Source: Spirochaetes bacterium RBG_16_49_21
Lineage (GTDB): Bacteria > Spirochaetota > UBA4802 > UBA5550
NCBI GenBank assembly: GCA_001829495.1
Contig: MIBJ01000040.1
Coordinates: 6,855 to 49,724 of the forward strand
Length of the DNA stretch: 42,870 nt
Direction: 5' to 3'
The translations under genes were made by a program, and so were the position numbers. Each line of letters opens with the position of its first letter. The first letter of the stretch is position 1. This document shows, in pieces, positions 24,473 to 33,533 of the stretch. The notes beneath the pieces are model-generated. The model was not told the DNA's origin. It saw nothing but the letters and a program-made list of their open reading frames with translations, and made no database searches.

Positions 24473-26020
24473 TTATTTTTTCTCATCTTCGGATTCCGGA
24501 TTTTTTTCAGGAAGGCTCTTCTCCTGTTTATCTTTGACGTCAAGGTTCTTTTCCTCGGCCTTTTTTTCAGTGTCAGGCGCTTTGATCGGCTTATCTTTTT
24601 CGATTTCCTGCGCAATTCCGGCCAGGGCGGGATCCTGTTTCGCTTTCGAGAGGTACTCGCCTGCATAGAACAGCTCATGTAATATACTTTTCGCTTTCTC
24701 TCTTCTGCCGCTTAAGGCATAGGCTTTGCAAAGGAGATACTTGTCCTCGTTTCCCAGGGATATCTTCTCGAAATAGTCGATCGCCTCATCGTATTTTTTC
24801 AAATGATAGAAGGCCTTTGCCGCAAGCAGGCTGGTTTCGTAGCTTTGGGATTTTTCATCCAACGCCTTTATTATGCCGATGACCCGGGAATAGTTTTTAT
24901 TTTCCAAATGATTTTTTGCAAGTATAATGAAGACTTTCGTGTATTTCGGCTGATGGCTTTTTTTTCCTGAGACCAGGTCGAACAGCCTGTCGAAATATGA
25001 CCCGTACCGGGCGTCGTTCTCTTTGTAGTATATGCTTCCAAGCTGGTACAGAACCTCCGGATTTTCAGGGTCGGCTGATTTGGCCTTATGGAGAGCCTTC
25101 AGGGCTTCGTCGTATTTTCCCGTTTTGATCTTGACCGCCGATAAGAGAAGAAGGAGCTCCACCGATTTGCCGCGGAAGAGCAGGGCTTTTTCAATCTCCT
25201 TTTCGGAGTCTTCAAAATCGTTGGTATTATAGTAACAGATGGCCAGCTTAACCCTGATCCGGTATTCGGCCGCGCTGTCGATGAATCCGAATTCCAGAAT
25301 TTTTCCGTAGTGGTCTATAGCGGCCTGATATCGGTGCCGCGTAAAATAGATCTCCGCAAGGATCACGCGGACGTCCGTGTAAAAGGGGATACTGGCTGCG
25401 ATCTCGCTCAGATAGGAGGCTGTCAGATCAAGATCGCCGCTTTTGTAGGCGATCATGCCGATTTCGAATTTCGGCGCTAAAAAGGACGGAGCGAATCTCA
25501 ATGAGTCGTAAAACCTGCTCAATGACTCGTTGGTTTTGCCGTTTTTTTTAAGCTCGATTCCCTCCCTGTATTTGTCGATCGCGTCGCTGTTGTCCGTCCA
25601 AAGAAGCTTGTTGATCAGGGATTCAATCTTCTGCCGTGCTCCTCCCTCGCCGGTCTTTTGCCACATCTCCCTGCACAGCTTTATGACGCTCTCATAATCC
25701 TCACGCTGCTCCGCGAGGACGACGGCGTTCCAGTAGGCGTTGATTAAATATTGCCGGGATATGTTTTTTTTGGCGATTGCGGTCTTATAATATTCTTCAG
25801 CTTCACGATATTTTCCCTGCAGTTTTTCGATCTCCCCCAGGAAGTAATAGGCGTCTCCGCTGTCGCTTGTCTCTGCGGCCTTGAGGAACATCTCTTTCGC
25901 CTTATCGTATTTTTTATACGTGTAGTAGCTTCTTCCCTGCTCATAATATCCCGCGAACAGGGGAGCGGAAGCGGAAATCAGCGCAAGGGATGCGGATAAG
26001 ATAATGTTACGAATTTTCAT
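24473..26020 (-). CDS. Exported TPR-repeat protein
   Basis: 515 residues from ATG 26020: a signal peptide (MKIRNIILSASLALISASAPLFAG) then about a dozen TPR-type repeats (for example YYEQGRSYYTYKKYDKAKEMF, DAYYFLGEIEKLQGKYREAEEYY, YQLGSIYYKEND) and a Lys/Glu-rich C-terminal tail (about 460-515). An in-frame ATG 34 codons upstream would place hydrophilic sequence before the signal peptide. Such proteins usually scaffold envelope complexes. Probably co-transcribed with the ABC ATPase, and divergent from murJ. Confidence 0.8.
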   Translation of the reverse strand: MKIRNIILSASLALISASAPLFAGYYEQGRSYYTYKKYDKAKEMFLKAAETSDSGDAYYFLGEIEKLQGKYREAEEYYKTAIAKKNISRQYLINAYWNAVVLAEQREDYESVIKLCREMWQKTGEGGARQKIESLINKLLWTDNSDAIDKYREGIELKKNGKTNESLSRFYDSLRFAPSFLAPKFEIGMIAYKSGDLDLTASYLSEIAASIPFYTDVRVILAEIYFTRHRYQAAIDHYGKILEFGFIDSAAEYRIRVKLAICYYNTNDFEDSEKEIEKALLFRGKSVELLLLLSAVKIKTGKYDEALKALHKAKSADPENPEVLYQLGSIYYKENDARYGSYFDRLFDLVSGKKSHQPKYTKVFIILAKNHLENKNYSRVIGIIKALDEKSQSYETSLLAAKAFYHLKKYDEAIDYFEKISLGNEDKYLLCKAYALSGRREKAKSILHELFYAGEYLSKAKQDPALAGIAQEIEKDKPIKAPDTEKKAEEKNLDVKDKQEKSLPEKNPESEDEKK

Positions 26021-26121
26021 AGGGCGTGATTTTGTCGAATTTTGGTTGATGAAATACCCCCTTACGATATAACAATTCAGGTGTATATAATTTTTTTTAA
26101 TTTTTTGTATAAGGTGTTTCA

Positions 26122-27669
26122 ATGAGAAGAATTATCCGCTCCACCGGCATTGTGGCTGCGTCGACCATTGCAAGCAGGATTCTGGGACTGGCACGGGACA
26201 TGCTCATGGCCTCTCTTTTCAGCGCCACCGCCGCAACCGACGCCTTTTACGCGGCATTCCGTATTCCTAATCTGTTCCGCCGTCTTGTTTCCGAGGGTGT
26301 CCTTACCATCTCCTTCATCCCGGTATATATGGAATACCTGGCTAATACGGAGAGGAAACGGGCACTGGATCTTGCACAGAAAATTCTCACCCTTCTCCTC
26401 GTCAGTGCGGCCGTCCTCGTCGCCGCCTGCATGATTTTCGCGCCGGAGGTCGTCCGGATCATCGTCAGGGGGTTCGACGATCCGTCACAGGTGAGGCTCA
26501 CCGTTGTCATGATGAGAATCATGCTTCCCTATCTTTTAATGCTCGCGGCTCTGGCTTTTTGCATGGGTGTTCTCAATTCGCACAATTATTTTTTTGCTCC
26601 TGCTTTCGCTCTGGCCCTGCTCAATGTCGGGATTATTGCGGGAATTCTCTTTTTCAGCCGTTTTTTCCCTGAGCCGCTTTACGGCGTGTGCGCAGGGGTT
26701 CTCTTCGGCGGTCTTCTCCAGATTTTACTCCAGATCCCGTATATGGCCAGGAGCGGATTTAAAGTGAGGATGTCAATTGATTTGAAGCATCCGGGATTAC
26801 GGAGAGTGATCAAGCTTGCGATCCCCGGCGCCTTCAGCATGGGAATCCAGCAGATCAATATTCTGATCGCCACCATGTTGGGATCGTACCTTGCCCCGGG
26901 GAGCATATCCTATATATTCTTTTCCGACAGGCTCAGTGAGCTGGTTATGGGAATTGTTGCGGTATCGATAGGAAACGCGGTTTTGCCGGAGATGTCGTCC
27001 CTGTCCGTAGAACGGAATTATCGGAAGCTGGCCGACATCTGTCTTTTTTCAATCAGATCGGTGCTGTTTATAGCCGTTCCGGCTGCTCTTGCATTGATGA
27101 TAATCGGCTTTCCGATCATCTCCGTGCTCCTGATGCATAACCGGTTTACGGCCTTTGATGCGGAAATGACGTACCGGGCGCTCCTGTACGGGAGCATGGG
27201 TATTGCAAGCTTTGCGGTCAACCGGATAACCGTTCCCGCTCTGTATGCGCTGCATGATCCCCGGACCCCTTTTTACGCGGCATGTGCATCATTGATCATT
27301 AATCCTGTATGCGGGTGGTTTCTTATGCGCTCGAGCCTCGAGCATGCCGGTCTGACCCTGTCGATATCCATAGCTTCTACCGTCCAGATGATGGTTCTGA
27401 TTTGGGCACTCAGAAAGAAAATCGGCGCTGCCGCTTTCAGAGAAATAGGCAGGCCGGTTCTGAAATATATCATGGCTGGCTGCGTGATGGGCGCCGTCAT
27501 CTGGTATCTGGCCGGGTCAATCGACTGGAAAACAGCGGCATTTATGAAGCGGCTGGCATACCTGGCTGCCGCGGTGGCTTCCGGCGCAATAGCGTATCTG
27601 GCAGCCTGCTATGCCATGGGGGTCGGCGAGGTACGGTATTTCATAGGGAGAATTATTAAGAGGAATTGA
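26122..27669 (+). CDS. murJ: Lipid II flippase MurJ
   Basis: 515 residues with about 14 hydrophobic helices and the MVF family features: STIASRILGLARDMLMA with the conserved Arg residues in the first helices, DAFYAAFRIPNLFRRLVSEG, and later PALYALHDPRTPFYAA. It moves lipid II across the inner membrane for peptidoglycan synthesis. ATG 26122 has AAGGTG upstream. Divergent from the TPR gene with a 101-nt AT-rich gap. Confidence 0.94.
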   Translation: MRRIIRSTGIVAASTIASRILGLARDMLMASLFSATAATDAFYAAFRIPNLFRRLVSEGVLTISFIPVYMEYLANTERKRALDLAQKILTLLLVSAAVLVAACMIFAPEVVRIIVRGFDDPSQVRLTVVMMRIMLPYLLMLAALAFCMGVLNSHNYFFAPAFALALLNVGIIAGILFFSRFFPEPLYGVCAGVLFGGLLQILLQIPYMARSGFKVRMSIDLKHPGLRRVIKLAIPGAFSMGIQQINILIATMLGSYLAPGSISYIFFSDRLSELVMGIVAVSIGNAVLPEMSSLSVERNYRKLADICLFSIRSVLFIAVPAALALMIIGFPIISVLLMHNRFTAFDAEMTYRALLYGSMGIASFAVNRITVPALYALHDPRTPFYAACASLIINPVCGWFLMRSSLEHAGLTLSISIASTVQMMVLIWALRKKIGAAAFREIGRPVLKYIMAGCVMGAVIWYLAGSIDWKTAAFMKRLAYLAAAVASGAIAYLAACYAMGVGEVRYFIGRIIKRN

Positions 27670-27682
27670 ATTCAGGTTTCAC

Positions 27683-27711
27683 TTGACTCTTATCTCGATT
27701 TTTTATATAGT
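27683..27711 (+). promoter_or_regulatory. Strong sigma-70 type promoter
   Basis: TTGACT (27683-27688) and TATAGT (27706-27711) with an exact 17-nt spacer, about 120 nt before the 27832 gene. The best-formed promoter in the window; likely drives 27832 and the PfkB kinase. Confidence 0.65.
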
Positions 27712-27831
27712 GCATTCGGCAGCAATAGTTATTGGCTGACTTCTATCCACAAATGTATAAGAAAGGGGGATAAGAAGATAGAAGAGATGATACAGATACA
27801 TTGGAAGTTAGGGTCATCGGAGAGGTGTCAT

Positions 27832-28203
27832 ATGAGGTATAAAGTTTGGGCCGTTCTTACCGCATTGTTATGGCTTACCGTTTGTTCGAACCGGGAGGGG
27901 GTCAGAGCCCCGGGTGTCGCATTCGATGATGTGCTCATCAGCAGGGGATTTGTCAATGACAACACCTACCGGATAGTGTGCAAGGGCTATCCCCTGCAGG
28001 GGCTGGAGGGCATTCAGAAGATTGAATCCTCAAAGCGGGCTGCTCTGCTGAACGCGTATTATTTTGTCCAAAGTATTTTTGACGACTCAATCGCCCCTGA
28101 CAAGGATGGCAAGGCGGAGCGCTTCGACGTCCGGGAGGATTATGTGGTAGTCTATTACGTTATAACAAAAAGGAATCTGAGGAGGAGCGCAAAGAGCCGA
28201 TGA
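27832..28203 (+). CDS. Small exported protein, possible lipoprotein
   Basis: 123 residues. Signal-like N terminus MRYKVWAVLTALLWLTVC; LTVC followed by Ser could be a loose lipobox of the kind used in spirochaetes. The mature part has ALLNAYYFVQSIFDDS and DYVVVYYVITKRNLR. I do not recognise the family. GGAGAGG lies 5-6 nt before ATG 27832, which decides the start over an ATG 45 nt upstream. Overlaps the kinase start by 4 nt. Confidence 0.65.
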   Translation: MRYKVWAVLTALLWLTVCSNREGVRAPGVAFDDVLISRGFVNDNTYRIVCKGYPLQGLEGIQKIESSKRAALLNAYYFVQSIFDDSIAPDKDGKAERFDVREDYVVVYYVITKRNLRRSAKSR

Positions 28204-29216
28204 CGATACCGGATCCGGGGCGGGAAATGGAAATTCTGAATAAAAATGCGGAATACGATGTGCTGGGGATGGGCTCCGCCCTCCTCGATTTTACCGTGAA
28301 GGTGGATGACGCCGAGCTTGAAGAATTCGGGCTCAAAAAGGGCGGGATGCAGCTGATCGACGAAGCCCGGAGCAGGGAAATCCGGTCGCGGCTTGAGGGA
28401 CGGCCGGTGGAGATCACCCCGGGCGGAAGCTCGGCCAACACGCTTGCCGGCATATCGAATCTTTGCGGCAAAGGGATTTTCTCCGGTAAGGTGGGATTTG
28501 ATCCCAACGGAGACCGATATATTCAGGATACGGAGCTCGCCGGCGTGAAAGCCCTCATCGGCAGGGACCGGAGCATGACCGGCCATGCCATCACCTTCAT
28601 AACCCCTGATTCAGAGCGGACATTCGCGACCCACCTGGGGGCCTCCCTGCGATTCGATCGGGATGACATCAGCGAGGAATACATTAAAAAAAGCAAGATC
28701 CTCCATATCGAAGGATACCTGTTTGAGCCGCCCGGACTCCGGGAGGCGTGTATGCGGGCCCTGGAGATCGCCAAACGAAACAATGTCCTGATATCAGTCG
28801 ACCTTTCTGATCCGGGCCTTATCGATAGGATTTACAAAACCTTCAGGCAGATAGTGAGAGAATTTGTAAACATCGTTTTTGTCAATGAGGATGAAGCGCG
28901 CGCCTTTACCAAAAATGAGAGGGAAGAGGCGCTGGAGGATCTGTATGCCGTCTGCGATTTCGCGGCGGTCAAACTCGGTGCCGAGGGAAGCATCATAAAG
29001 AGCGGCGGCTCCGTTTACCGGATACCGGCGGTCAGGACGCAGGTGGTTAACACCAACGGGGCAGGGGACATGTACGCAGCCGGGGTTTTGTACGGCATAG
29101 CCCGCGGACTCGATCCCGAACGCTCCGGACGGATAGGGAGCTTCGTATCATCCAAAGTCGTGTCCCAGGTGGGGGCGCGGGTTCGGGGCAAAATATCCAT
29201 TGAGTCAATTATTTGA
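28200..29216 (+). CDS. PfkB-family carbohydrate/adenosine kinase
   Basis: 338 residues. N-terminal VLGMGSALLDFTVKV, GGSSANTLAG in the sugar-binding region and the C-terminal PfkB signature NTNGAGDMYAAGVLYG with the catalytic Asp. The pattern is closest to the adenosine kinase-like branch (nucleoside or sugar phosphorylation by ATP); exact substrate is unclear. The start overlaps the preceding gene by 4 nt (ATGA). Confidence 0.9.
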   Translation: MTIPDPGREMEILNKNAEYDVLGMGSALLDFTVKVDDAELEEFGLKKGGMQLIDEARSREIRSRLEGRPVEITPGGSSANTLAGISNLCGKGIFSGKVGFDPNGDRYIQDTELAGVKALIGRDRSMTGHAITFITPDSERTFATHLGASLRFDRDDISEEYIKKSKILHIEGYLFEPPGLREACMRALEIAKRNNVLISVDLSDPGLIDRIYKTFRQIVREFVNIVFVNEDEARAFTKNEREEALEDLYAVCDFAAVKLGAEGSIIKSGGSVYRIPAVRTQVVNTNGAGDMYAAGVLYGIARGLDPERSGRIGSFVSSKVVSQVGARVRGKISIESII

Positions 29217-29244
29217 ATTTAATTAAATTATCAAGGAGGCTTAA

Positions 29245-29481
29245 ATGAAAAAAATAATAATGGCGTCTTTTGTTGTTGTCGCGGCTGCAAGCCTGGCGTC
29301 AGGCATCGGCCTCAATCTAAAAAAACGGGCCTGCGAAACTGCCTGCGAAACTGCCAAGAATGAGTGCTATGAAAAGGCTAAAGATGAAAAAGGAGAGATC
29401 AGTGATGTGAAGAAAGCGGTGTGCGATACCGGCTACACCGAATGCGACGACAAATGCAAAAAAGATTATCCTGATAAATAA
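29245..29481 (+). CDS. Small secreted six-Cys protein
   Basis: 78 residues: signal peptide (MKKIIMASFVVVAAASLASG) and a short, charged mature part with six Cys spaced C-x3-C-x6-C, about 18 residues, then C-x6-C-x3-C, a mirror-symmetric pattern. This suggests a helix hairpin with three disulfides, as in small periplasmic Cys-rich proteins. AAGGAGG lies 6 nt before ATG. Function unknown; no other genes of a pathway are nearby. Confidence 0.72.
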   Translation: MKKIIMASFVVVAAASLASGIGLNLKKRACETACETAKNECYEKAKDEKGEISDVKKAVCDTGYTECDDKCKKDYPDK

Positions 29482-29571
29482 TCCTGGCATCTTTTCAGAT
29501 GGCCTCGGCCCGACCTCTCAATTTTAACGTCTGAAATGCCGATAATAAGGCTGAGGAGGCGGGGTCTCTTT

Positions 29572-29988
29572 ATGGATTGGATTCCTTTTTATGATAAGAC
29601 CGTTATATCCGACAAGGTCAGAAGCTCGAACAGGGAAAAGGTCAATAAATCCGATCAGACGAGCTCCCGCGACGCCGTTGTCGAGCCTGATACAAAGAAA
29701 CGGGAATCCGGCGGCAACACCAGAGAAAGAGGGGATGAGGCCCGGGATCATTATGAAAGCCTGAAGAGCGGCGCTGATCTTATAAACTCAGAGCTTGAAA
29801 AGAAAAATTCTCCATACCGGTTTTACCTATACCGCGAGATGGATGAGATCTTTATTCATCTTGTCAAATTGGACGAGTGGGGCGAGGCAATAGAAGTGAT
29901 CCGTAAAAACATCACTCACCAGGAATTCGCCGAATTGATAAGCCGCCTGGAAAAGGGGGAGGGCCTTATTATAGACAGCGCCGGATAA
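29572..29988 (+). CDS. FlaG-like flagellar protein
   Basis: 138 residues. The C-terminal half matches FlaG: SPYRFYLYREMDEIFIHLVKLDEWGEAIEVIR followed by NITHQEFAELISRLEKGEGLIIDSAG (pattern: strand pair, then R-x-I-x-x-E-x-L-like helix). The N-terminal half is a polar, disordered, Arg/Glu-rich region. FlaG proteins modulate filament length. ATG 29572 is preferred over one 36 nt earlier. The assignment is by pattern and the region before residue 80 is not conserved. Confidence 0.6.
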   Translation: MDWIPFYDKTVISDKVRSSNREKVNKSDQTSSRDAVVEPDTKKRESGGNTRERGDEARDHYESLKSGADLINSELEKKNSPYRFYLYREMDEIFIHLVKLDEWGEAIEVIRKNITHQEFAELISRLEKGEGLIIDSAG

Positions 29989-29996
29989 TGGCCTGA

Positions 29997-31208
29997 CTAC
30001 ATGAGCTTCTGAACAGCCGCATTGATCCGCTTAATGCCGCTAAGTATATTTTCGTCGGATGTTGCAAAAGAGAGCCGGAGATGATTGTCGGAGCCGAATG
30101 CTATGCCGGGTACGACCGCAACCTTGGCCTGCTCCAGCAGATAGGAGCTGAGATTTGATGACTTAAATTCGCTCCTGTACTTTTCTTCGATCCGCGGCCA
30201 ACCCTTCATCGCGTACACCCTTTCCACGCCGGGGAAGACATAGAAGGCGCCGTCCGGGTCGATGCAGCTGAAGCCGGGCACTTCGTTCAAGCAGCCGACT
30301 ATGATATCCTTCCTCCGCTCAAATGCTCTCACCATTTCAGCAACTACGCCCTGGTCTCCGGAAATGGCCGCAACAGCCGCCCATTGGGATATGGAGGCCG
30401 GATTTGATGTTGACTGGCTCTGCAGGGTCTCGACCTGTTCAATGATGGAAGAATCACCGGCCATGTATCCGATTCTCCATCCGGTCATGGCATACGTCTT
30501 TGAAACGCCGTTTAAAACAACGGATTTCTTTTTTATTTCTTCCGATACATTGGCAAGGTTAAAGAAATCGGCGCCGCCGTACCGGATCGCCTCATATATG
30601 TCGTCGGATATGAGAATGATGTCGCGATCCTCGACGACGCGGGCGATCTCTTCGATTTCAGATCTTGTATAGACCGCCCCGGTCGGATTGGAGGGCGAGT
30701 TTACTACCACGGCCCTTGTTTTATCGGTGACCGCTTCACGTAATTTCCCGGGTAGCATTTTAAAGCCGTTTTCCTCCGCCGTCTCCACGATCACCGGAAT
30801 GCCGTCCGCGAGCAATACCATGGGCGGATATGAGACCCAGTACGGAGCGGGAATGATCACTTCATCCCCCTTATCCAGGATCACCTGCATGAGGTTATAA
30901 AAGGAATGCTTGCCGCCGCAGTTGATCGTCACCTCGTTCAGCCGGTAATCAAGGCTGTTGTCCCTTTTAAATTTTTGTATGACCGCCTTTTTGAGTTCAG
31001 GGATTCCTCCCACCGGGGTGTATTTTGTCTTTCCGCTTTCGATTGCCCGGATGGCTGCTTCCTTTATGAACGCCGGGGTATCGAAATCCGGCTCGCCGGA
31101 CCCGAACCCTATGACATCAACGCCCTGCGCCTTGAGCGCATTGGCGAGTGCGGTCACCTCGAGCGTCGGGGAGGGCTTCACCTGAAGAATCCTGTCTGAA
31201 AATTTCAT
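29997..31208 (-). CDS. aspC: Pyridoxal-phosphate aspartate aminotransferase
   Basis: 403 residues, fold-type I class I aminotransferase. GSGEPDFDTP (N-terminal), VNSPSNPTGAVY, DDIYE (Asp for pyridine N), and the Schiff-base Lys in NGVSKTYAMTGWRIGYMAG; a C-terminal RLSFA for carboxylate binding. Sequence type resembles the thermophile/Rhizobium-type aspartate aminotransferase. ATG 31208 is chosen with GGTGAT 6 nt upstream over an ATG 12 nt further. Its leader contains a strong hairpin (31229-31265). Confidence 0.92.
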   Translation of the reverse strand: MKFSDRILQVKPSPTLEVTALANALKAQGVDVIGFGSGEPDFDTPAFIKEAAIRAIESGKTKYTPVGGIPELKKAVIQKFKRDNSLDYRLNEVTINCGGKHSFYNLMQVILDKGDEVIIPAPYWVSYPPMVLLADGIPVIVETAEENGFKMLPGKLREAVTDKTRAVVVNSPSNPTGAVYTRSEIEEIARVVEDRDIILISDDIYEAIRYGGADFFNLANVSEEIKKKSVVLNGVSKTYAMTGWRIGYMAGDSSIIEQVETLQSQSTSNPASISQWAAVAAISGDQGVVAEMVRAFERRKDIIVGCLNEVPGFSCIDPDGAFYVFPGVERVYAMKGWPRIEEKYRSEFKSSNLSSYLLEQAKVAVVPGIAFGSDNHLRLSFATSDENILSGIKRINAAVQKLM

Positions 31209-31228
31209 GAATATCACCAATAAGTATG

Positions 31229-31265
31229 ATATTTGCCCCGCCGCCGAAGGCTGCGGGGCAAATAT
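31229..31265 (-). promoter_or_regulatory. Leader hairpin of the aminotransferase gene
   Basis: ATATTTGCCCCGC (31229-31241) and GCGGGGCAAATAT (31253-31265) form a perfect 13-bp stem with an 11-nt loop, lying about 20 nt ahead of the aminotransferase start codon on its mRNA. It could be an attenuator-like or operator structure, or act as a terminator for transcription from the left. Confidence 0.6.
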
Positions 31266-31284
31266 GAATCATTTGCTCACCAAT

Positions 31285-31312
31285 CTCATAAAGAACGCGC
31301 CTATTGTGTCAA
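31285..31312 (-). promoter_or_regulatory. Candidate promoter of the aminotransferase gene
   Basis: On the minus strand TTGACA (31312-31307) and TATGAG (31290-31285) have a 16-nt spacer, giving a transcription start near 31278 and a leader of about 70 nt that would contain the hairpin at 31229-31265. Confidence 0.5.
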
Positions 31313-31412
31313 GTTTTTTTATGGGCACATCTAAAAACTCCTTTTCTGAAATTCTATTGACTAAAAATATATTTATATTAGACTTATTGGGTGAAACTTA
31401 ATGTTACGAAAG

Positions 31413-31472
31413 CCCTCTCCTTTCATCCAATTTTAATGGGAGAGGGCGCGCGGCAGCGCGGGTGAGGGGGGG
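31413..31472 (+). repeat. G-rich hairpin repeat, copy C
   Basis: CCCTCTCC (31413-31420) pairs with GGAGAGGG (31439-31446), followed by a GC hairpin CGCGCggcaGCGCG and a GGTGAGGGGGGG tail directly before the hydrolase ATG. Same architecture as copies A, B and D; the tail may supply the ribosome-binding site of the next gene. Confidence 0.65.
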
Positions 31473-31475
31473 AGT

Positions 31476-32432
31476 ATGAGAATCAAACTATGGGGTGTCA
31501 GAGGGTCGCTCCCGACGCCGGTATCAGGCGATTCTATCGCGGCCAAGATCCGGAAGGCCCTGAGCCTGGCCCGGCCGGGCGATATATCATCGGAAGAATC
31601 GATTGATTCTTTTATACGATCCCTTCCCTTTTCGGTACAGAGTACTTTCGGGGGTAACACAACCTCCATACAGGTGGTTACCGGCTCGGGTGATTTGATT
31701 ATCATCGACTGCGGAAGCGGCATCCGGATGCTCGGCCATGAGCTCATGAAGGGGGATTTCGGCGAGGGAAGGGGGACCGCCACCGTGCTCCTCTCTCATA
31801 CGCATTGGGATCATATTCAGGGCATCCCTTTTTTTCTCCCCTTTTACGTCAAGGGGAACAGGTTTAACTTCTATTCCGCATTCCCGGACCTGAAAAAGCG
31901 CCTCGATTACCAGCAGGCGTATACGCATTTCCCGGTTTCATTTGATTTTCTGCCGGCGAAAAAAGAATTTTTCACCATAGAAGCGGAAGAGGAGTTATAT
32001 GTCAATGACACGAAAGTCGTCAACAAGCTGATGCCGCATCCGGGGGCCGCATACGGCTATCGCATAGAGGACGGCGGCAAGGTTTTGGCTTACACGAGCG
32101 ATTGTGAATTCAACATAAATGAGATCGACCATATCGAGAATTACCGGAATTTTTTTTCCGACGCCGATGTGGTGGTATTCGATACGCAGTATACCTTCGA
32201 GGAATCAATCGACAAGCTGGAGTTCGGACATTCTTCAGCATCTATGGCGATCGATATAGCGGGCATGTTCAACGTTAAGCGGCTGATTCTTTTCCATCAC
32301 GAGCCGAATTACAATGATGAAAAGCTTGAAAGCGTCCTCTTTAACGCCAAAACATATTTGAGCATGAACGCGGGCCGTGTCGGGGACATGCGGGTGGATA
32401 TCGCTTATGAAGGCATGGAAATAATACTCTGA
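31476..32432 (+). CDS. Metallo-beta-lactamase-fold hydrolase
   Basis: 318 residues. LLSHTHWDHIQGIPFF supplies the HxHxDH motif, with IIDCGSG before it, HPGAAYGYRIEDGGKVLAYTSDCE and FGHSSASMAI and FHHEP after, the layout of phosphodiesterase/lactamase_B_2-type hydrolases that bind two metals. Substrate unknown. ATG 31476 is preceded by the G-rich tail GGGGGGGAG at 4 nt. No operon partner; transcribed divergently from the aminotransferase. Confidence 0.9.
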   Translation: MRIKLWGVRGSLPTPVSGDSIAAKIRKALSLARPGDISSEESIDSFIRSLPFSVQSTFGGNTTSIQVVTGSGDLIIIDCGSGIRMLGHELMKGDFGEGRGTATVLLSHTHWDHIQGIPFFLPFYVKGNRFNFYSAFPDLKKRLDYQQAYTHFPVSFDFLPAKKEFFTIEAEEELYVNDTKVVNKLMPHPGAAYGYRIEDGGKVLAYTSDCEFNINEIDHIENYRNFFSDADVVVFDTQYTFEESIDKLEFGHSSASMAIDIAGMFNVKRLILFHHEPNYNDEKLESVLFNAKTYLSMNAGRVGDMRVDIAYEGMEIIL

Positions 32433-32559
32433 TACGAGACCGGGGAATCGCTAATAACCCCCTCATCGCTGCATTGAAAATCAAAAATCGTTATCCTCCT
32501 TGACAGAATATTCATTGTCTGCAATGAGTTGCTAAAATTTTTATAATCCGGTTTGCCCT

Positions 32560-33489
32560 ATGTTTGAAACTTCAGGTCGGCACATGTTCCGCTTTCTCAA
32601 ATCCCAATTCACCGGTATCCTTGCCGTCTTTCTGCTGCTGGCGAATACAATGGTCTGTATCGGACCGCTTCTCATTACGGCCTTTATAAAACTTCTGATT
32701 CCTTTCCAAGGCTTCAGAAAACTTTGCAGCATAATAGCCAACGGCATCGCCGTGATATGGATATCCATCAACAATTTCAACATGGGGATTACCAGAAAAA
32801 TCAACTGGGACGTACAGGGTCTTGAAGGCCTTTCGCTGAAGGGGTGGTACCTTGTCATCTCGAACCACCAGACGTGGGCGGACATCGTAGTGCTGCAGAA
32901 AATTTTCAATCGCCGCATACCGCTCCTTAAATTTTTTCTCAAGAAGGAGCTCATCTGGGTGCCCCTGCTCGGCGTTGCCTGGTGGGCGTTGGATTTCCCC
33001 TTTATGAAACGATATTCCGCCGCCTTTTTAAAAAGGCATCCGCGCCTCAAGGGCAAGGACATTGAAATCACCCGGAAGGCATGCGAAAAATTCAAGACCA
33101 TCCCGGTGTCCATAATGAACTTTGTCGAAGGAACCCGTTTTACGAAGGAAAAGCATGACCGCCAGAACTCCCCTTTCAGGCATCTTTTAAGGCCGAAGGC
33201 GGGCGGTATCGGATTTGTGCTCGCTGCCATGGGTGAACGGCTGACCAGCATCCTGAATATCACCATCATCTACCCGCAAGGCGAAACGAGCTTCTGGGCT
33301 TTTCTGTGTGGAAGGATCAATGAGATAAAGGTATGGGTTGAAAAAATTCCCATCAAAAGAAACCTGTCGGGCGACTACATAACGGACCCCGATTTCCAGA
33401 TCAGGTTCCGGAGCTGGCTCAATTCCCTCTGGCGTGATAAGGACCGGCTGTTCGATGCCCAGGGAGCGGACACCCGGTTGCTCCCCTGA
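32560..33489 (+). CDS. YihG-like acyltransferase (lysophospholipid acyltransferase family)
   Basis: 309 residues, an N-terminal transmembrane helix (ILAVFLLLANTMVCIGPLLITAFIKLLIP), then NHQTWADIVVL (the H-x4-D catalytic motif), FVEGTRFT and LPKAGGIGF-type block (LLRPKAGGI). From recall it is close in full length to E. coli YihG, which acylates lysophospholipids. The start could instead be ATG 32584, which has a better AGG ribosome-binding site. Membrane enzyme of phospholipid acyl exchange. Confidence 0.85.
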   Translation: MFETSGRHMFRFLKSQFTGILAVFLLLANTMVCIGPLLITAFIKLLIPFQGFRKLCSIIANGIAVIWISINNFNMGITRKINWDVQGLEGLSLKGWYLVISNHQTWADIVVLQKIFNRRIPLLKFFLKKELIWVPLLGVAWWALDFPFMKRYSAAFLKRHPRLKGKDIEITRKACEKFKTIPVSIMNFVEGTRFTKEKHDRQNSPFRHLLRPKAGGIGFVLAAMGERLTSILNITIIYPQGETSFWAFLCGRINEIKVWVEKIPIKRNLSGDYITDPDFQIRFRSWLNSLWRDKDRLFDAQGADTRLLP

Positions 33490-33533
33490 TACATTTTCCT
33501 TGATAATAAATGATCAAAACGATGCACTGCTGT

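Noticed and set aside
31357-31385. TTGACT as -35 for the hydrolase
   Set aside because: No -10 at an acceptable distance (TATATT is only 11 nt away).
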